A stretch of DNA of 64,000 bases. Origin: Serratia sp. UGAL515B_01. GTDB taxonomy: Bacteria > Pseudomonadota > Gammaproteobacteria > Enterobacterales > Enterobacteriaceae. Positions 27,017 through 35,450 of the stretch are shown in pieces. Numbering within the stretch: position 1 is the stretch's first letter; every line of letters starts with the position of its first letter. The notes beneath the pieces are model-generated. The model was given only the letters and a program-made list of their open reading frames with translations, ran no database searches and had not been told where the DNA came from. Made by a program: the position numbers and the translations under genes. Location: contig NZ_CP109901.1 in assembly GCF_033095805.1 (NCBI RefSeq), positions 3,159,766 through 3,223,765 on the forward strand. The letters are read 5' to 3'.

Positions 27017-28120
27017 ATGCTCCATGTTGATATTCCAAGCCGTGAAGAGTATTCCTATCTAGCTGATGTACGTTCTGATGCCTGCATCTCCATTTACCTC
27101 CAAACCTCGCCTATTCGCCAGCAACTTAAGGGTAGCAAAATTCAGTTTGGTAACTTTATCAAGGAAGCACTGCAGCAGGTTGTGGAGAGAGGCCTGGACA
27201 AGCGCCGAGTTGCTCTATTAGAAGAGGAATTGCACTCAGTACTGGAAGACGAGTCATTTTGGGATTTGCATGCACACAGTCTAGCAGTCTTAGTGACTCC
27301 AGACAGTATTCGTACTTACCGGCTAGCCAACAAACTCGCCAATCGACTTGATGTTGGCGATCGTTTCTATCTTAAGCCCTTGTTACGCGCATTAACCTTT
27401 CCCCATTCGGCTTATATTCTCGCGCTTTCCGAAAATCAGACACGGTTGATCGAATTCTTTGCTGATGCGCCAGCAGAAGAAGTCACCGTATCCGGTATGC
27501 CAGCGCGAATGAAAGATGCAATGGGAGACGCGGCGTTAAACGATCATCATCATGGTGCGGTACACCATAAAGTTCGTCTGGCGCAGTATACACGTCAAAT
27601 TGATCAGGCATTGCGCCCGCTATTTGCCAGGCATGACTCACCATTAATTCTTGTCAGTACCGAACCGTTAGCTTCCATCTACCGTTCAACCAACACTCTC
27701 CCCAATCTGGCTGAAGAAACGTTATTCAGCAATGCCGAGCATCTTGGTGTCTCTGAATTGGTCACTCTTGTAAGGCCATTAATGGATAATTACTACCAGG
27801 CACAGTTGAACACTTTAAAATTACGCTTTGATGCACGAGCAGGAGAACGCCGTGTCACTCAGGATCTTTCAGACGCGGCAAGGGCTGCAACTTTCGGTGC
27901 GATTGATTTGTTGTTGATTAATCTCGATAGTACCCTCAACGGAACTATTGATGAGAATGGTGTGCTCACCTTTGCTGGCGGCGAAGATGAAGCAAATTAT
28001 GGTTTGATTGATGAGATAGCCAAACGAGCAATTGCTACCGGTGCCAGAGTATTGGCAGTGCGCAATGATGACTTGCCTTCAGGAGCTGACCTTAACGCCA
28101 TATTGCGTTACCCACTGTAA
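27017..28120 (+). CDS. Probable bacterial eRF1-like (baeRF) family protein
   Basis: I do not recognise a characterised homologue. The 367-aa soluble protein resembles the bacterial 'archaeo-eukaryotic release factor' (baeRF) proteins, with a pattern like YLQTSPIRQQLKGSKIQFGNFIKEAL near the N-terminus, LAVLVTPDSIRTYRLAN, and a C-terminal segment AKRAIATGARVLAVRNDDLPSGADLNAILRYPL typical of the eRF1 domain-3/L7Ae-like end. A His cluster (DHHHHG) lies near residue 180. Members have been proposed from sequence analysis to act on ribosomes or in stress responses. It has a good AGGTG ribosome-binding site and is followed by a SHOCT protein gene. Confidence in the family is moderate. Confidence 0.55.
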   Translation: MLHVDIPSREEYSYLADVRSDACISIYLQTSPIRQQLKGSKIQFGNFIKEALQQVVERGLDKRRVALLEEELHSVLEDESFWDLHAHSLAVLVTPDSIRTYRLANKLANRLDVGDRFYLKPLLRALTFPHSAYILALSENQTRLIEFFADAPAEEVTVSGMPARMKDAMGDAALNDHHHGAVHHKVRLAQYTRQIDQALRPLFARHDSPLILVSTEPLASIYRSTNTLPNLAEETLFSNAEHLGVSELVTLVRPLMDNYYQAQLNTLKLRFDARAGERRVTQDLSDAARAATFGAIDLLLINLDSTLNGTIDENGVLTFAGGEDEANYGLIDEIAKRAIATGARVLAVRNDDLPSGADLNAILRYPL

Positions 28121-28124
28121 AGAT

Positions 28125-28262
28125 TTTCAGCGTAGCCTAGCAACAAGATTGTGGAGCAATGACAGCAACGGAGCGATAAGCCAGTCAGCCACGCTCAAAG
28201 GCAAACCTCAGGAATGAGGCTAACTCCCCCAGAGGCTGGATGGGATCTGTGACTGGGGGATG
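28125..28262 (+). other. Possible remnant of an IS200/IS605-type right end
   Basis: The frame after the baeRF stop reads ...SNDSNGAISQSATLKGKPQE-stop, which looks like a fragmentary TnpB C-terminus. It is followed by CCTCAGGAATGAGG and a CCCCCAG...CTGGGGG hairpin (28,226-28,259), a layout typical of IS200/IS605 right ends. There is no tnpA or full tnpB. This is inference from pattern only. Confidence 0.35.
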
Positions 28263-28291
28263 TCAAATTATTTTGACTATTAGGAGCTTCA

Positions 28292-28681
28292 ATGACAAAC
28301 CATTTACTGACTTTATGGGATATATTGGCGACAACATTCTCAATCTTTTTCTTTGTGGCTTATCTATTTATCTTGTTCCAGGTAGTCTCTGACCTTTTCC
28401 GTGATCACGAACTCAGCGGTTTATTTAAGGCAGTCTGGATTATATTCTTGCTTTTCATTCCTCTGCTCACTTCACTCGTCTATCTTATTACGCGAGGTAA
28501 GGGTATGGCTGAACGCCATCGTGCACAGGTACAAAAGTCAGTCTCCGCAACTAACGCGTACATTCGCGAAGTTGCCGGTAAATCTCCAGCAGATCAGATT
28601 GCTGATGCCAAGAAACTATGGGATGACGGAGTGATTACCGAGAGTGAATACTTGCAACTCAAGGCAAAAGCATTAGCCTGA
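28292..28681 (+). CDS. Membrane protein with phospholipase-D-nuclease-like N-terminus and SHOCT domain
   Basis: A 129-aa protein with two hydrophobic helices (residues ~12-35 and ~45-65) resembling the PLDc_N membrane module. A charged linker follows, then a C-terminal SHOCT domain (IADAKKLWDDGVITESEYLQLKAKAL). SHOCT domains are short oligomerisation modules found at protein ends. The gene follows the baeRF-like gene by 171 bases in the same direction with its own GGAG site. The pairing suggests joint function but no role is known. A terminator follows. Confidence 0.8.
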   Translation: MTNHLLTLWDILATTFSIFFFVAYLFILFQVVSDLFRDHELSGLFKAVWIIFLLFIPLLTSLVYLITRGKGMAERHRAQVQKSVSATNAYIREVAGKSPADQIADAKKLWDDGVITESEYLQLKAKALA

Positions 28682-28716
28682 TACCCTAATCAGGTTTCAG
28701 CCAAAGAGATTAAAAA

Positions 28717-28739
28717 AGGACACCAAAAAACGGTGTCCT
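28717..28739 (-). terminator. Terminator of the fimbrial operon (minus strand)
   Basis: AGGACACC/GGTGTCCT with a 7-base A/T loop is followed by TTTTTT on the minus strand, just after the last subunit gene. It may also stop the convergent SHOCT transcript. Confidence 0.85.
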
Positions 28740-28745
28740 CTGTCA

Positions 28746-29234
28746 TTACAGTTTAAAAGAGGTTGCTTCTAGCCTGATATCATAGGTATCAGCCGTTACA
28801 TACGTCTCACTTGCCAGTACAACTTGGCCAGCCATGGTAGGTTTCCATGCCGTCAGCCAGCGTGTTCCGTTGATCATCTGCTTGCCAGGAAAATCAATTT
28901 TCAGGATAACAAGATTACGGGGATTGTTTACCCCGTTAATAATGACGCCGTCATTACCCGCAGGCAGATAATTTCCCGCCCAGGCAACCGCAACAGCATC
29001 CTGGTTATTCGAGCTACTGGCCTGGAACTTAGCAAACAATGTACCAGCCGCCGTAAAACCTGCCGCCTTGTTGTCAAAGCTGATTATGTCCATTTTCACA
29101 ATATTATTTTCGGTAATCTCTAAATTTGCAGATGCCGAGGTGATACTGTTAAAAGAACTTTCTGCTTGTACAGTAAACGCTGTTAATGCAACACCTGCTA
29201 CAAGTAATGATGCTAACTTCGATGCAGTTGTCAT
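28746..29234 (-). CDS. Chaperone-usher fimbrial/capsule-like subunit (distal gene)
   Basis: The 162-aa precursor has a signal peptide (cleavage near VQAES). The mature protein is small, beta-rich and lacks cysteine, as expected for subunits of the FGL class such as F1 antigen. It ends in GQVVLASETYVTADTYDIRLEATSFKL, which parallels the end of the neighbouring subunit (GHVVLATPLDVKAGTYAITLDAASYTL). The two are therefore paralogues, though overall identity is low. A GGGAG site precedes the ATG. It is the last gene of the locus. It could be a second pilin or the tip component. Confidence 0.75.
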   Translation of the reverse strand: MTTASKLASLLVAGVALTAFTVQAESSFNSITSASANLEITENNIVKMDIISFDNKAAGFTAAGTLFAKFQASSSNNQDAVAVAWAGNYLPAGNDGVIINGVNNPRNLVILKIDFPGKQMINGTRWLTAWKPTMAGQVVLASETYVTADTYDIRLEATSFKL

Positions 29235-29353
29235 TCGGTTACTCCCTGTCAGAATGATGCCTAAACAGCATCATTCTGATAACATCAGATAACAATTTAC
29301 AATGAGCCTCAACGGGTTCAAACATAAATCCCATTCAGACCATGTATATTGCT

Positions 29354-29851
29354 TTACAGGGTGTAAGAAGCGGCATCCAGTGTAATAGCGTAGGTACCAG
29401 CTTTGACATCTAGAGGAGTCGCCAATACTACGTGACCATCGATACGTGACTTATTATTAGAATACCACTCAGTATCTTTTACATGCTTCAACTCAGGTGC
29501 AACCAGTTTTAGCGGCAAAATGTTTTTAGGATCCGTTTTACTAGGAATCCCAATTATATCTACTCCACCAATGTTAAAGTTAGCGTGGGCACCGTTCCCC
29601 CAACGAACAGCAACAAAACCATTAGAGCTAGAGGTACTTGCCAGGAAAGATGCTAGCGGAGTATTCTCTTTTAGCTGACCTGATCCCAAGCCAGCCAGAG
29701 GAGTTATATTCATTAATACCACAGTTTTTTCGACCACGTTAATCTCTGCGGAACCACTGGTAATATTAGTGAAATCTGCACTACTGGCAGCAGCAGAGAA
29801 AAGCGCGGCACTCATCACGGCGGCAATACTGATTTTTGAATTCAATTTCAT
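29354..29851 (-). CDS. Chaperone-usher fimbrial/capsule-like subunit (proximal gene)
   Basis: A 165-aa secreted precursor with signal peptide ending around AASSA. Mature residues are Ser/Thr/Gly-rich and cysteine-free. It carries an N-terminal alternating-hydrophobic stretch (SAEINVVEKTVVLMNI) that could act as donor strand. I prefer the ATG at 29,851, which is correctly spaced from AAAGGA, over the ATG two codons upstream. It follows the usher by 173 AT-rich bases, which may carry RNA processing or an additional promoter. It is likely the major subunit by position. Confidence 0.75.
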   Translation of the reverse strand: MKLNSKISIAAVMSAALFSAAASSADFTNITSGSAEINVVEKTVVLMNITPLAGLGSGQLKENTPLASFLASTSSSNGFVAVRWGNGAHANFNIGGVDIIGIPSKTDPKNILPLKLVAPELKHVKDTEWYSNNKSRIDGHVVLATPLDVKAGTYAITLDAASYTL

Positions 29852-30024
29852 TTTCATTTCCTTTAAATTAAATATTTATTAAGTTAAAAAATCACACATT
29901 AAAAACTGCAAATAAAAAATTAATGATCTTCACCTCCTTATTCACCCAATGAATATTAACAGCCTATCTATAGGCGTAAAAACCTCAACCTAGTGCGTTA
30001 GCCAATTACGAAAAATAAAGGCTG

Positions 30025-32529
30025 TCAGCTTCTACATAACGCCGAGATTACATACAGTCCTGCCTCATTCTTTTTTTCTGGCAGTACATACTCAGCTTTA
30101 CAACTCTCTTTTGCCCACCGAACGTTTAATATGCCTTTCGCAGAAAGCCCAGAGATATAAAGCTGCCCGTCCTCACCAACGATACTTGATGTCACTATTT
30201 CACTTTCCAATTGTGCCAATGCGCCAAAAGGAACAACCGCTCCGTTGGTCTGCTTAAGCTGGATTAACCCTCTGCCACCAGTACGAGTGACAAATTTAGC
30301 AGAAACTATTGCCCCCTCTGTAGGCACAACAGAGACATCAGAAACCAGCACTTCCGTCTCATCAGACAAAAAGGCTGGGTTGAGCGTTAGAATATTGTCC
30401 TGATAGGGATTTAAATAAGAGACCGCAGCATAGCCACGAAAGTCCGTTTTTATTCCAGGCCAATTTCCTACAGGAACATTTGTCGCACCTGGCGCTTCTA
30501 TCAGTGCGACGGTTTCCCCTAAAGGTTGGCCGAAGGTAAAACCGTGACGATGGGCAATAAGGCTACCATCAATCTCAGCACCTGCCTGACGCATCTCGGC
30601 ACTGTACTGATAGTTACCCGATACCTGGCCGTAACCACCGTACCAAGTCATAAAAAGTGACCTGTCAGTATTAGTACTTTTAGATTCCCTGTTTTGAGTC
30701 ACACTTTGGCGCATATCCCAGTACAACTGATGATCAACAGCCTGGCCGTTAAGGCCCAGTATTGTGCTACGTCTATTATCAGATAACGATGTTTGCAGCG
30801 TCATGTTAGCCGGTGTTTTTAACCAATTTCCGAGAGGAATAGAAACCCACAAGCTGCTTAACTTATCCGTTTGGGTTATGTTATTTTCCCTTATACTTTT
30901 ATTCAGTGAAAAATTAAGTGACACGTTAGCTCTAAAAAAATTAAACGAATAACCTGCGCTAATTGAGCTATCATGTGCAGCATTATAATAATTATTTTTC
31001 AACATACTGAAGTTGAAATACCCATATTTTGACAATGGCTGACTCAACGTCAATGCAGTCATGGATTTTTTTGCTTTTGTTTTCCCTGCGATATTTAATA
31101 AATTATTTTTTTGATTCATAAATTCATTAAATGAAGCAACACCTTTATTAGTATAAGTATTATAACTGGCAGACAGGCTGGTATTCGATGATAAAATCAT
31201 CTTGTTGTATCTTAAACGCCAAATACGACCCGTTTCTCTATTCCTGTCTGATACCTCTGCGCGGGTTTGCATCACATCTATTGAAAGCGCCCCCATCAGA
31301 CCGAGGGACATCCCCAAACCTGACGCCAAAGCCGCGTAGCCTTGAGCAAATTGCCCACCGCCATAGGCAGTCAGATCCCAAGGCAAACCATACATCATAG
31401 TTGCCTGAACAATTTTTTCTTTGGCTTCTGCAGCCTGCGATGAGCGGTAGCGGCCCAGCATAACGTTGTATTTAAGATAGCCTTGCCGCAAGGCTATCGC
31501 AGGCTTCTGGTAAGGCACAGAAAATACTTGTGGTTTACCATCCGTTTCCCATACCGTCACCTGGAGATTTCCACCGAAATCATAGGAGTTAATATCCGTT
31601 AAGGAAAAAGGCCCTGGCGCCACCGTCGCATTATAAATGACGAAACCATTTTGCCTAACCTCTACTCGGGCTAACGTCCTGGCAATCCCCTGTATCACAG
31701 GACCATAATCTCTCTGATCTGCAGGAACCATACTATCATCGGAACCCAGCATCACACCACGAAAGGGCAAACTATCAAAAATATTATCAGGCGTAGTTTT
31801 GTCACCAAGGGTTAACTTGTTTTTTGACTTATAAAACCCTCGCTCTGCATAGGTATACAAGTTCTGCCATTGCGAACTTCCGTTACTTAGACGTTGCCAG
31901 TTCACCTGGTTACGCAAGCGCCATGATCCAATGTTGATACCTGGATTCAATTGTAAATAACTTGAGGTGTTGGATTGCCCCAGATTGTGAAGCTCTACCC
32001 GATTAGTATTGGCTCGATAATTAAGTAACAAAGCCGGGATCCCATCATCCCATTGTTCTACTGGCGCTAAACCGTGCGATTCAGAATAAAGCGCTATTTG
32101 AGGAATACTCAAATACAACTGCTGATTATTAAAATCAAATGTCGCGTTAGCATTCGGAATAGCCGATAGATCGGCACAAGCTGAATCAGCCTCACCCTGC
32201 CCCGTGGAATGATTTAAATCAGGGTAATCATCAGTTTTGATACGATAACTGCTGAGTAGCTTGGTTGAAATACAGGGCTGCAAGCTTACCTGATTATCAT
32301 TCCCTCGGGCTTGTTTAAAATACATTTCTCGGGTATCTCTTTTTTCACCATTAACTAAAATATCTACGGTATAAATACCAGGTAGCTGCCCCCCTTCGCT
32401 GAGTAATGATAAATCAACATCCTTATAGCTCTCGCCCAATGCGCTGACATCAAAATCGTAGTCCTTACAATTACCCTGAATTAAGAAAAGCATAGCTACA
32501 GTCAATACGACGAGCTGTTTATTATCCAT
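30025..32529 (-). CDS. Outer membrane usher of a chaperone-usher pathway
   Basis: The usher is the 24-strand outer-membrane pore that assembles and exports pilus subunits. At 834 aa it has full length. After the signal peptide comes the N-terminal domain (FDVSALGESYKDVDLSLLSEGGQLPGIYTVDILVNG), then the beta-barrel with a conserved fimbrial biogenesis region (RGVMLGSDDSMVPADQRDYGPVIQGIART), a plug, and C-terminal domains (PVGNWPGIKTDFRGYAAVSYLNPYQDN). The pattern is closest in memory to the Caf1A/PsaC type. It starts 27 bases after the chaperone gene with a weak ribosome-binding site. Confidence 0.9.
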   Translation of the reverse strand: MDNKQLVVLTVAMLFLIQGNCKDYDFDVSALGESYKDVDLSLLSEGGQLPGIYTVDILVNGEKRDTREMYFKQARGNDNQVSLQPCISTKLLSSYRIKTDDYPDLNHSTGQGEADSACADLSAIPNANATFDFNNQQLYLSIPQIALYSESHGLAPVEQWDDGIPALLLNYRANTNRVELHNLGQSNTSSYLQLNPGINIGSWRLRNQVNWQRLSNGSSQWQNLYTYAERGFYKSKNKLTLGDKTTPDNIFDSLPFRGVMLGSDDSMVPADQRDYGPVIQGIARTLARVEVRQNGFVIYNATVAPGPFSLTDINSYDFGGNLQVTVWETDGKPQVFSVPYQKPAIALRQGYLKYNVMLGRYRSSQAAEAKEKIVQATMMYGLPWDLTAYGGGQFAQGYAALASGLGMSLGLMGALSIDVMQTRAEVSDRNRETGRIWRLRYNKMILSSNTSLSASYNTYTNKGVASFNEFMNQKNNLLNIAGKTKAKKSMTALTLSQPLSKYGYFNFSMLKNNYYNAAHDSSISAGYSFNFFRANVSLNFSLNKSIRENNITQTDKLSSLWVSIPLGNWLKTPANMTLQTSLSDNRRSTILGLNGQAVDHQLYWDMRQSVTQNRESKSTNTDRSLFMTWYGGYGQVSGNYQYSAEMRQAGAEIDGSLIAHRHGFTFGQPLGETVALIEAPGATNVPVGNWPGIKTDFRGYAAVSYLNPYQDNILTLNPAFLSDETEVLVSDVSVVPTEGAIVSAKFVTRTGGRGLIQLKQTNGAVVPFGALAQLESEIVTSSIVGEDGQLYISGLSAKGILNVRWAKESCKAEYVLPEKKNEAGLYVISALCRS

Positions 32530-32556
32530 AAAATAAATTTGTAAAAATAAGCAGTT

Positions 32557-33318
32557 TTATTGTATTTTTTTCTCGAAGGTTTTCGTTTTTCCACCGTAAT
32601 CCGTTATGGCTTGCCAAGCAACCCTTTCCCCACTAGCCCCCTGCGGAAGCGCAAACTCATGGCTGGAGAAAGGAGCGATATAATCCATATCGGGTAACTC
32701 TTTCCCACCAATTTTTATTGATGCAATACTTATATAGAAAGGCGAAGGATTCTGGGCAACAATCACATTCCCCTTGCGCTGCCATTTCAACGAGGCGTAA
32801 CCTTCATCGATATCGCCTTTAATTTTTTGCGGTCTTACAAATAATTTAATGCAATTGTTAACACTAATTTTAACGTTCAGTTGAGCAATATCATCGTTAC
32901 TTTTTGTTTGTCCCCTCTGAGCCCAGACATCATCTTCTTTAGGTGGTATTCCTGCAATACAAAGCCAATGTAAAGTCTCTTTGTTTTCTGGAAAACTACC
33001 GCCGGTTTGTATCACTCTCAAACTATTGGTTTGTTTTGCATCCAAGCGAAATAACGGTGGTGTAACAATAAAAGGTGCCGCTGTTTTCTTATCTTCCTTT
33101 ACGACAGTTGATCTAACTAAAATAGGGTAATCCTGAGGATTATTAACACTGAACGTGACATTCTTTGCTCCAGAAAGATAGACTATTCTTGACGTATTCA
33201 ATTCGACAGAAAATGATTTAGTTTTCGTTTCAATATTGGCTTTAGCATAAGCATTGATACTGAATAAAAAAGCCAATGCTATCGCTACGTAATTTACAGA
33301 TCCGAGATGTTTTGACAT
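32557..33318 (-). CDS. Periplasmic FGL-type pilus chaperone
   Basis: The chaperone supplies a donor strand to fold subunits in the periplasm. The ATG at 33,318 follows TGGAGATTTTA, giving 253 aa with a signal peptide ending NAYA. Two Ig-like domains are present. The conserved subunit-binding features include the extended F1-G1 region with two cysteines, one in LHWLCIAGIPP and one in SVNNCIKLFVRP. This pair is the hallmark of the long-loop FGL chaperones (Caf1M type) and is absent from FGS chaperones such as FimC. It is first in the operon chaperone-usher-subunit-subunit. Confidence 0.88.
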   Translation of the reverse strand: MSKHLGSVNYVAIALAFLFSINAYAKANIETKTKSFSVELNTSRIVYLSGAKNVTFSVNNPQDYPILVRSTVVKEDKKTAAPFIVTPPLFRLDAKQTNSLRVIQTGGSFPENKETLHWLCIAGIPPKEDDVWAQRGQTKSNDDIAQLNVKISVNNCIKLFVRPQKIKGDIDEGYASLKWQRKGNVIVAQNPSPFYISIASIKIGGKELPDMDYIAPFSSHEFALPQGASGERVAWQAITDYGGKTKTFEKKIQ

Positions 33319-33671
33319 TAAAATCTCCATATAGACTATCTTCAGATAAACATTCTAAGTAAAAAAACACAGATAGATAAAACGTCCAATGTTATCCGCA
33401 TAATAAATTGCATTATTACTATAATCAAGCTTATGTATAAAAATATTTCATATAAAGCATTTAAGTACTTTTTAGTTACAATGAATAATTAACGCAACCT
33501 GATAGTTAATTAGGTAAATCATTTTCATTATTTACCAATGCGGCACACTCCATTTTCTTAAGTCACTGATATAAAATGGTTTTTTATAAAAATAAATTGA
33601 AATATGATTGGTAAATTTATATTTTAATATATATATAAATAACATCAATGGATCAAGGCTATTATTCAGGA

Positions 33672-33685
33672 TGTCCTATAGGACA
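33672..33685. promoter_or_regulatory. Perfect 14-bp palindrome upstream of the chaperone-usher operon
   Basis: TGTCCTATAGGACA is a perfect inverted repeat 354 bases upstream of the chaperone start, in otherwise AT-rich sequence. It could be an operator for a dimeric regulator; none is encoded nearby. Confidence 0.4.
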
Positions 33686-33834
33686 ATACATTCCTGAAGA
33701 AAATTAATTTAGCCTTGATGATAACGCCCTTTTAGGAAAATTATCTAAGCAAGCGTGATTTATTCAACAATAGTATAAAAATGGATGAATATCTTATTTA
33801 GATTAATACCTATTATTGAGTATCAAACAAATGC

Positions 33835-33963
33835 TATATACTCTAAATCATTCGAGTTGCATGAAGGCAGCAACGCAGTGAATCCTCAGGAGCTTAACTA
33901 AGTAAGTGACTGGGGTGAGCGTGGAAAGCCAACACTCAAGCAACTTCAAGTATGACGGGTATA
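33835..33963. repeat. ERIC element
   Basis: About 129 bp beginning TATATACTCTAAATCATTCG and ending in TTCAAGTATGACGGGTATA. It contains AAGTAAGTGACTGGGGTGAG, the well-known conserved core of enterobacterial repetitive intergenic consensus elements. Confidence 0.92.
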
Positions 33964-34025
33964 ATCTGTACCCGTTAATGGCACACGGGCACCGTTGTCA
34001 GGCGTTTAGGATTTCGATGGTATCC

Positions 34026-34187
34026 TGGCTGCGTCCCTCAATTGCACGCGAGCGCCGCTGGCGGTAATTTGCGCGCAGAGCAAGGCGTGAGCCGCGAGGT
34101 TGGGTGGGCCAAATAAGCGGCGAACAACTCAGCAACCCCTTCCTGGGGCTCGTATCGCGCATCCGTGCACTCAACAGTCGGCTATCT
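34026..34187. repeat. MITE-like repeat, copy E
   Basis: It starts TGGCTGCGTCCCTCAATTGC and shares about 85 nearly identical bases with copy A (GCGAGCGCCGCTGGCGG..., AGCAAGGCGTGAGCCGCGAG). The right end is more diverged (ACAGTCGGC in place of ACACAGCC). Confidence 0.6.
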
Positions 34188-34410
34188 AGGCAAGTTAAAG
34201 GTCACGCCATAAAATCCAAGAGACGCTTAAACCATATAAGCGCAAAATTCAATCAACTTAATTAAAAATTGTTAAATAACAATAAATTAACATAAAGCAT
34301 ATCTAAACTACTCTTGACCCGCACCAGCCGGAAAGATAGTTTCTTCCTATACCAATAATTTGCAGAGCCTCTGGCTATTGCAAAATGCATTAACGTAAGG
34401 GCTTAGGGTC

Positions 34411-34959
34411 GTGGACAAGCAAACGGAATCAGCACCAGAAGTCAGGAAACATGACACCAGAGGACTGTTTATTCCTCATTATCTCCTACCTATATATGCA
34501 CTGCTATTTATCGCGTTAGGCTGGTTTTCTAGGGAACATTGGCTTAGCAGCCCAATCCTCGATCACACGGCAGTCACGATCGCGAAGGTCGTCCCCTCCG
34601 CCGTAGCGCAAAACCACGTTGCGCAGGTTAAACCTGATGTAACCGTAGTAGCCAAAAAAGACGCCGCAAAGCAAAACAGCACAGCAGTTCAACCACCGCA
34701 GGCAAAGGCATTGGCTAGTGATGAACTGCCCGTACTACATTACAGCGCCCATATTTACGCTTCTGAGGATGAAAAACGCAGCATAACGATGAATGGGCAG
34801 CGCTATAAAGAAGGTGACAGTCCCGCTCCTAACCTCACCATTGAACAAATCCAGCAGGATGTGACTATCTTCGATTTTAACGGTGAGGTGTTCACGCTTG
34901 ATGCGTTAGAGGACTGGCCTGGTGGCAACGTTGATGTGGCAAATTCCACTGAAAGGTAA
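34411..34959 (+). CDS. gspB: Type II secretion system protein B (GspB/PulB/OutB-like)
   Basis: GspB-type proteins are inner-membrane accessory factors that span the periplasm and help place or stabilise the secretin. The 182-aa product starts at GTG 34,411 and has one transmembrane helix (residues ~22-40, LPIYALLFIALGWFS). An Ala/Val/Lys-rich linker follows, then a C-terminal GspB domain with LPVLHYSAHIYASEDEKRSITMNGQRYKEGD and IEQIQQDVTIFDFNGEVFTL. It is transcribed toward gspS and away from the gspC-O block at the far end of the cluster. Confidence 0.85.
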   Translation: MDKQTESAPEVRKHDTRGLFIPHYLLPIYALLFIALGWFSREHWLSSPILDHTAVTIAKVVPSAVAQNHVAQVKPDVTVVAKKDAAKQNSTAVQPPQAKALASDELPVLHYSAHIYASEDEKRSITMNGQRYKEGDSPAPNLTIEQIQQDVTIFDFNGEVFTLDALEDWPGGNVDVANSTER

Positions 34960-34975
34960 ACCCAACATCAAGGGC

Positions 34976-35368
34976 TCACCGCGCTTCTTTGCGCAACTCA
35001 TCGGTGAAAGGGGCCAACAGGCTGTTAAAACTACTACATTTAGTCTGTTCTGGTGTACTGTCTTTAGCTAAGCTCTGATAAATAGCCTCGCTACGCTGAG
35101 GCAGTGCCGCATACGCCGACGGGTCCCAGCCGCGTTGTTTTGCCACCTTGTTAGCAACCTGGTTGATCACCGCATCCGCAGGTAAATCGCTGCGATTACA
35201 CTTGTATTTAAGGTATTTAGTGCCAGCCACTACCGAAGCGAGCTGTTCCACCTGAACATTAAGGGGCACGGATTTATTCTGGCGTAAGGAGTGCGGTTGC
35301 TGGCAACCCACAACGCCCAAAACAAACAGCACAGAAGTAAAGCGCACAAATAGAGGTAACTTAATCAT
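34976..35368 (-). CDS. gspS: Type II secretion pilotin lipoprotein (GspS/PulS/OutS family)
   Basis: The pilotin carries the secretin GspD to the outer membrane and protects it. The 130-aa precursor has a lipobox VVGC (Cys22) and a mature helical domain resembling OutS/PulS. It has two cysteines in the typical places (KYKCNRSDLP and QTKCSSFNSLLAPF). It follows gspO on the same strand after an 82-base gap, so it may be the last gene of the gsp operon or have its own promoter. It is convergent with gspB. Confidence 0.88.
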   Translation of the reverse strand: MIKLPLFVRFTSVLFVLGVVGCQQPHSLRQNKSVPLNVQVEQLASVVAGTKYLKYKCNRSDLPADAVINQVANKVAKQRGWDPSAYAALPQRSEAIYQSLAKDSTPEQTKCSSFNSLLAPFTDELRKEAR

Positions 35369-35450
35369 ATTGTTATTTTCCCTAATTCCATTCCACCCAA
35401 TCCACTACCGCTTGTCAGTGGAAAATATTAATAAGGGTGCTAACCCCACG

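Larger units (their letters stand above)
33319..34410. other. AT-rich regulatory region between the fimbrial locus and gspB
   Basis: About 1.1 kb without a recognised gene. The first ~480 bases are extremely AT-rich and probably include the fimbrial operon promoter and H-NS-type silencing targets. It contains a 14-bp palindrome at 33,672, an ERIC element at 33,835 and repeat copy E at 34,026. The last ~200 bases should carry the gspB promoter. Confidence 0.55.
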
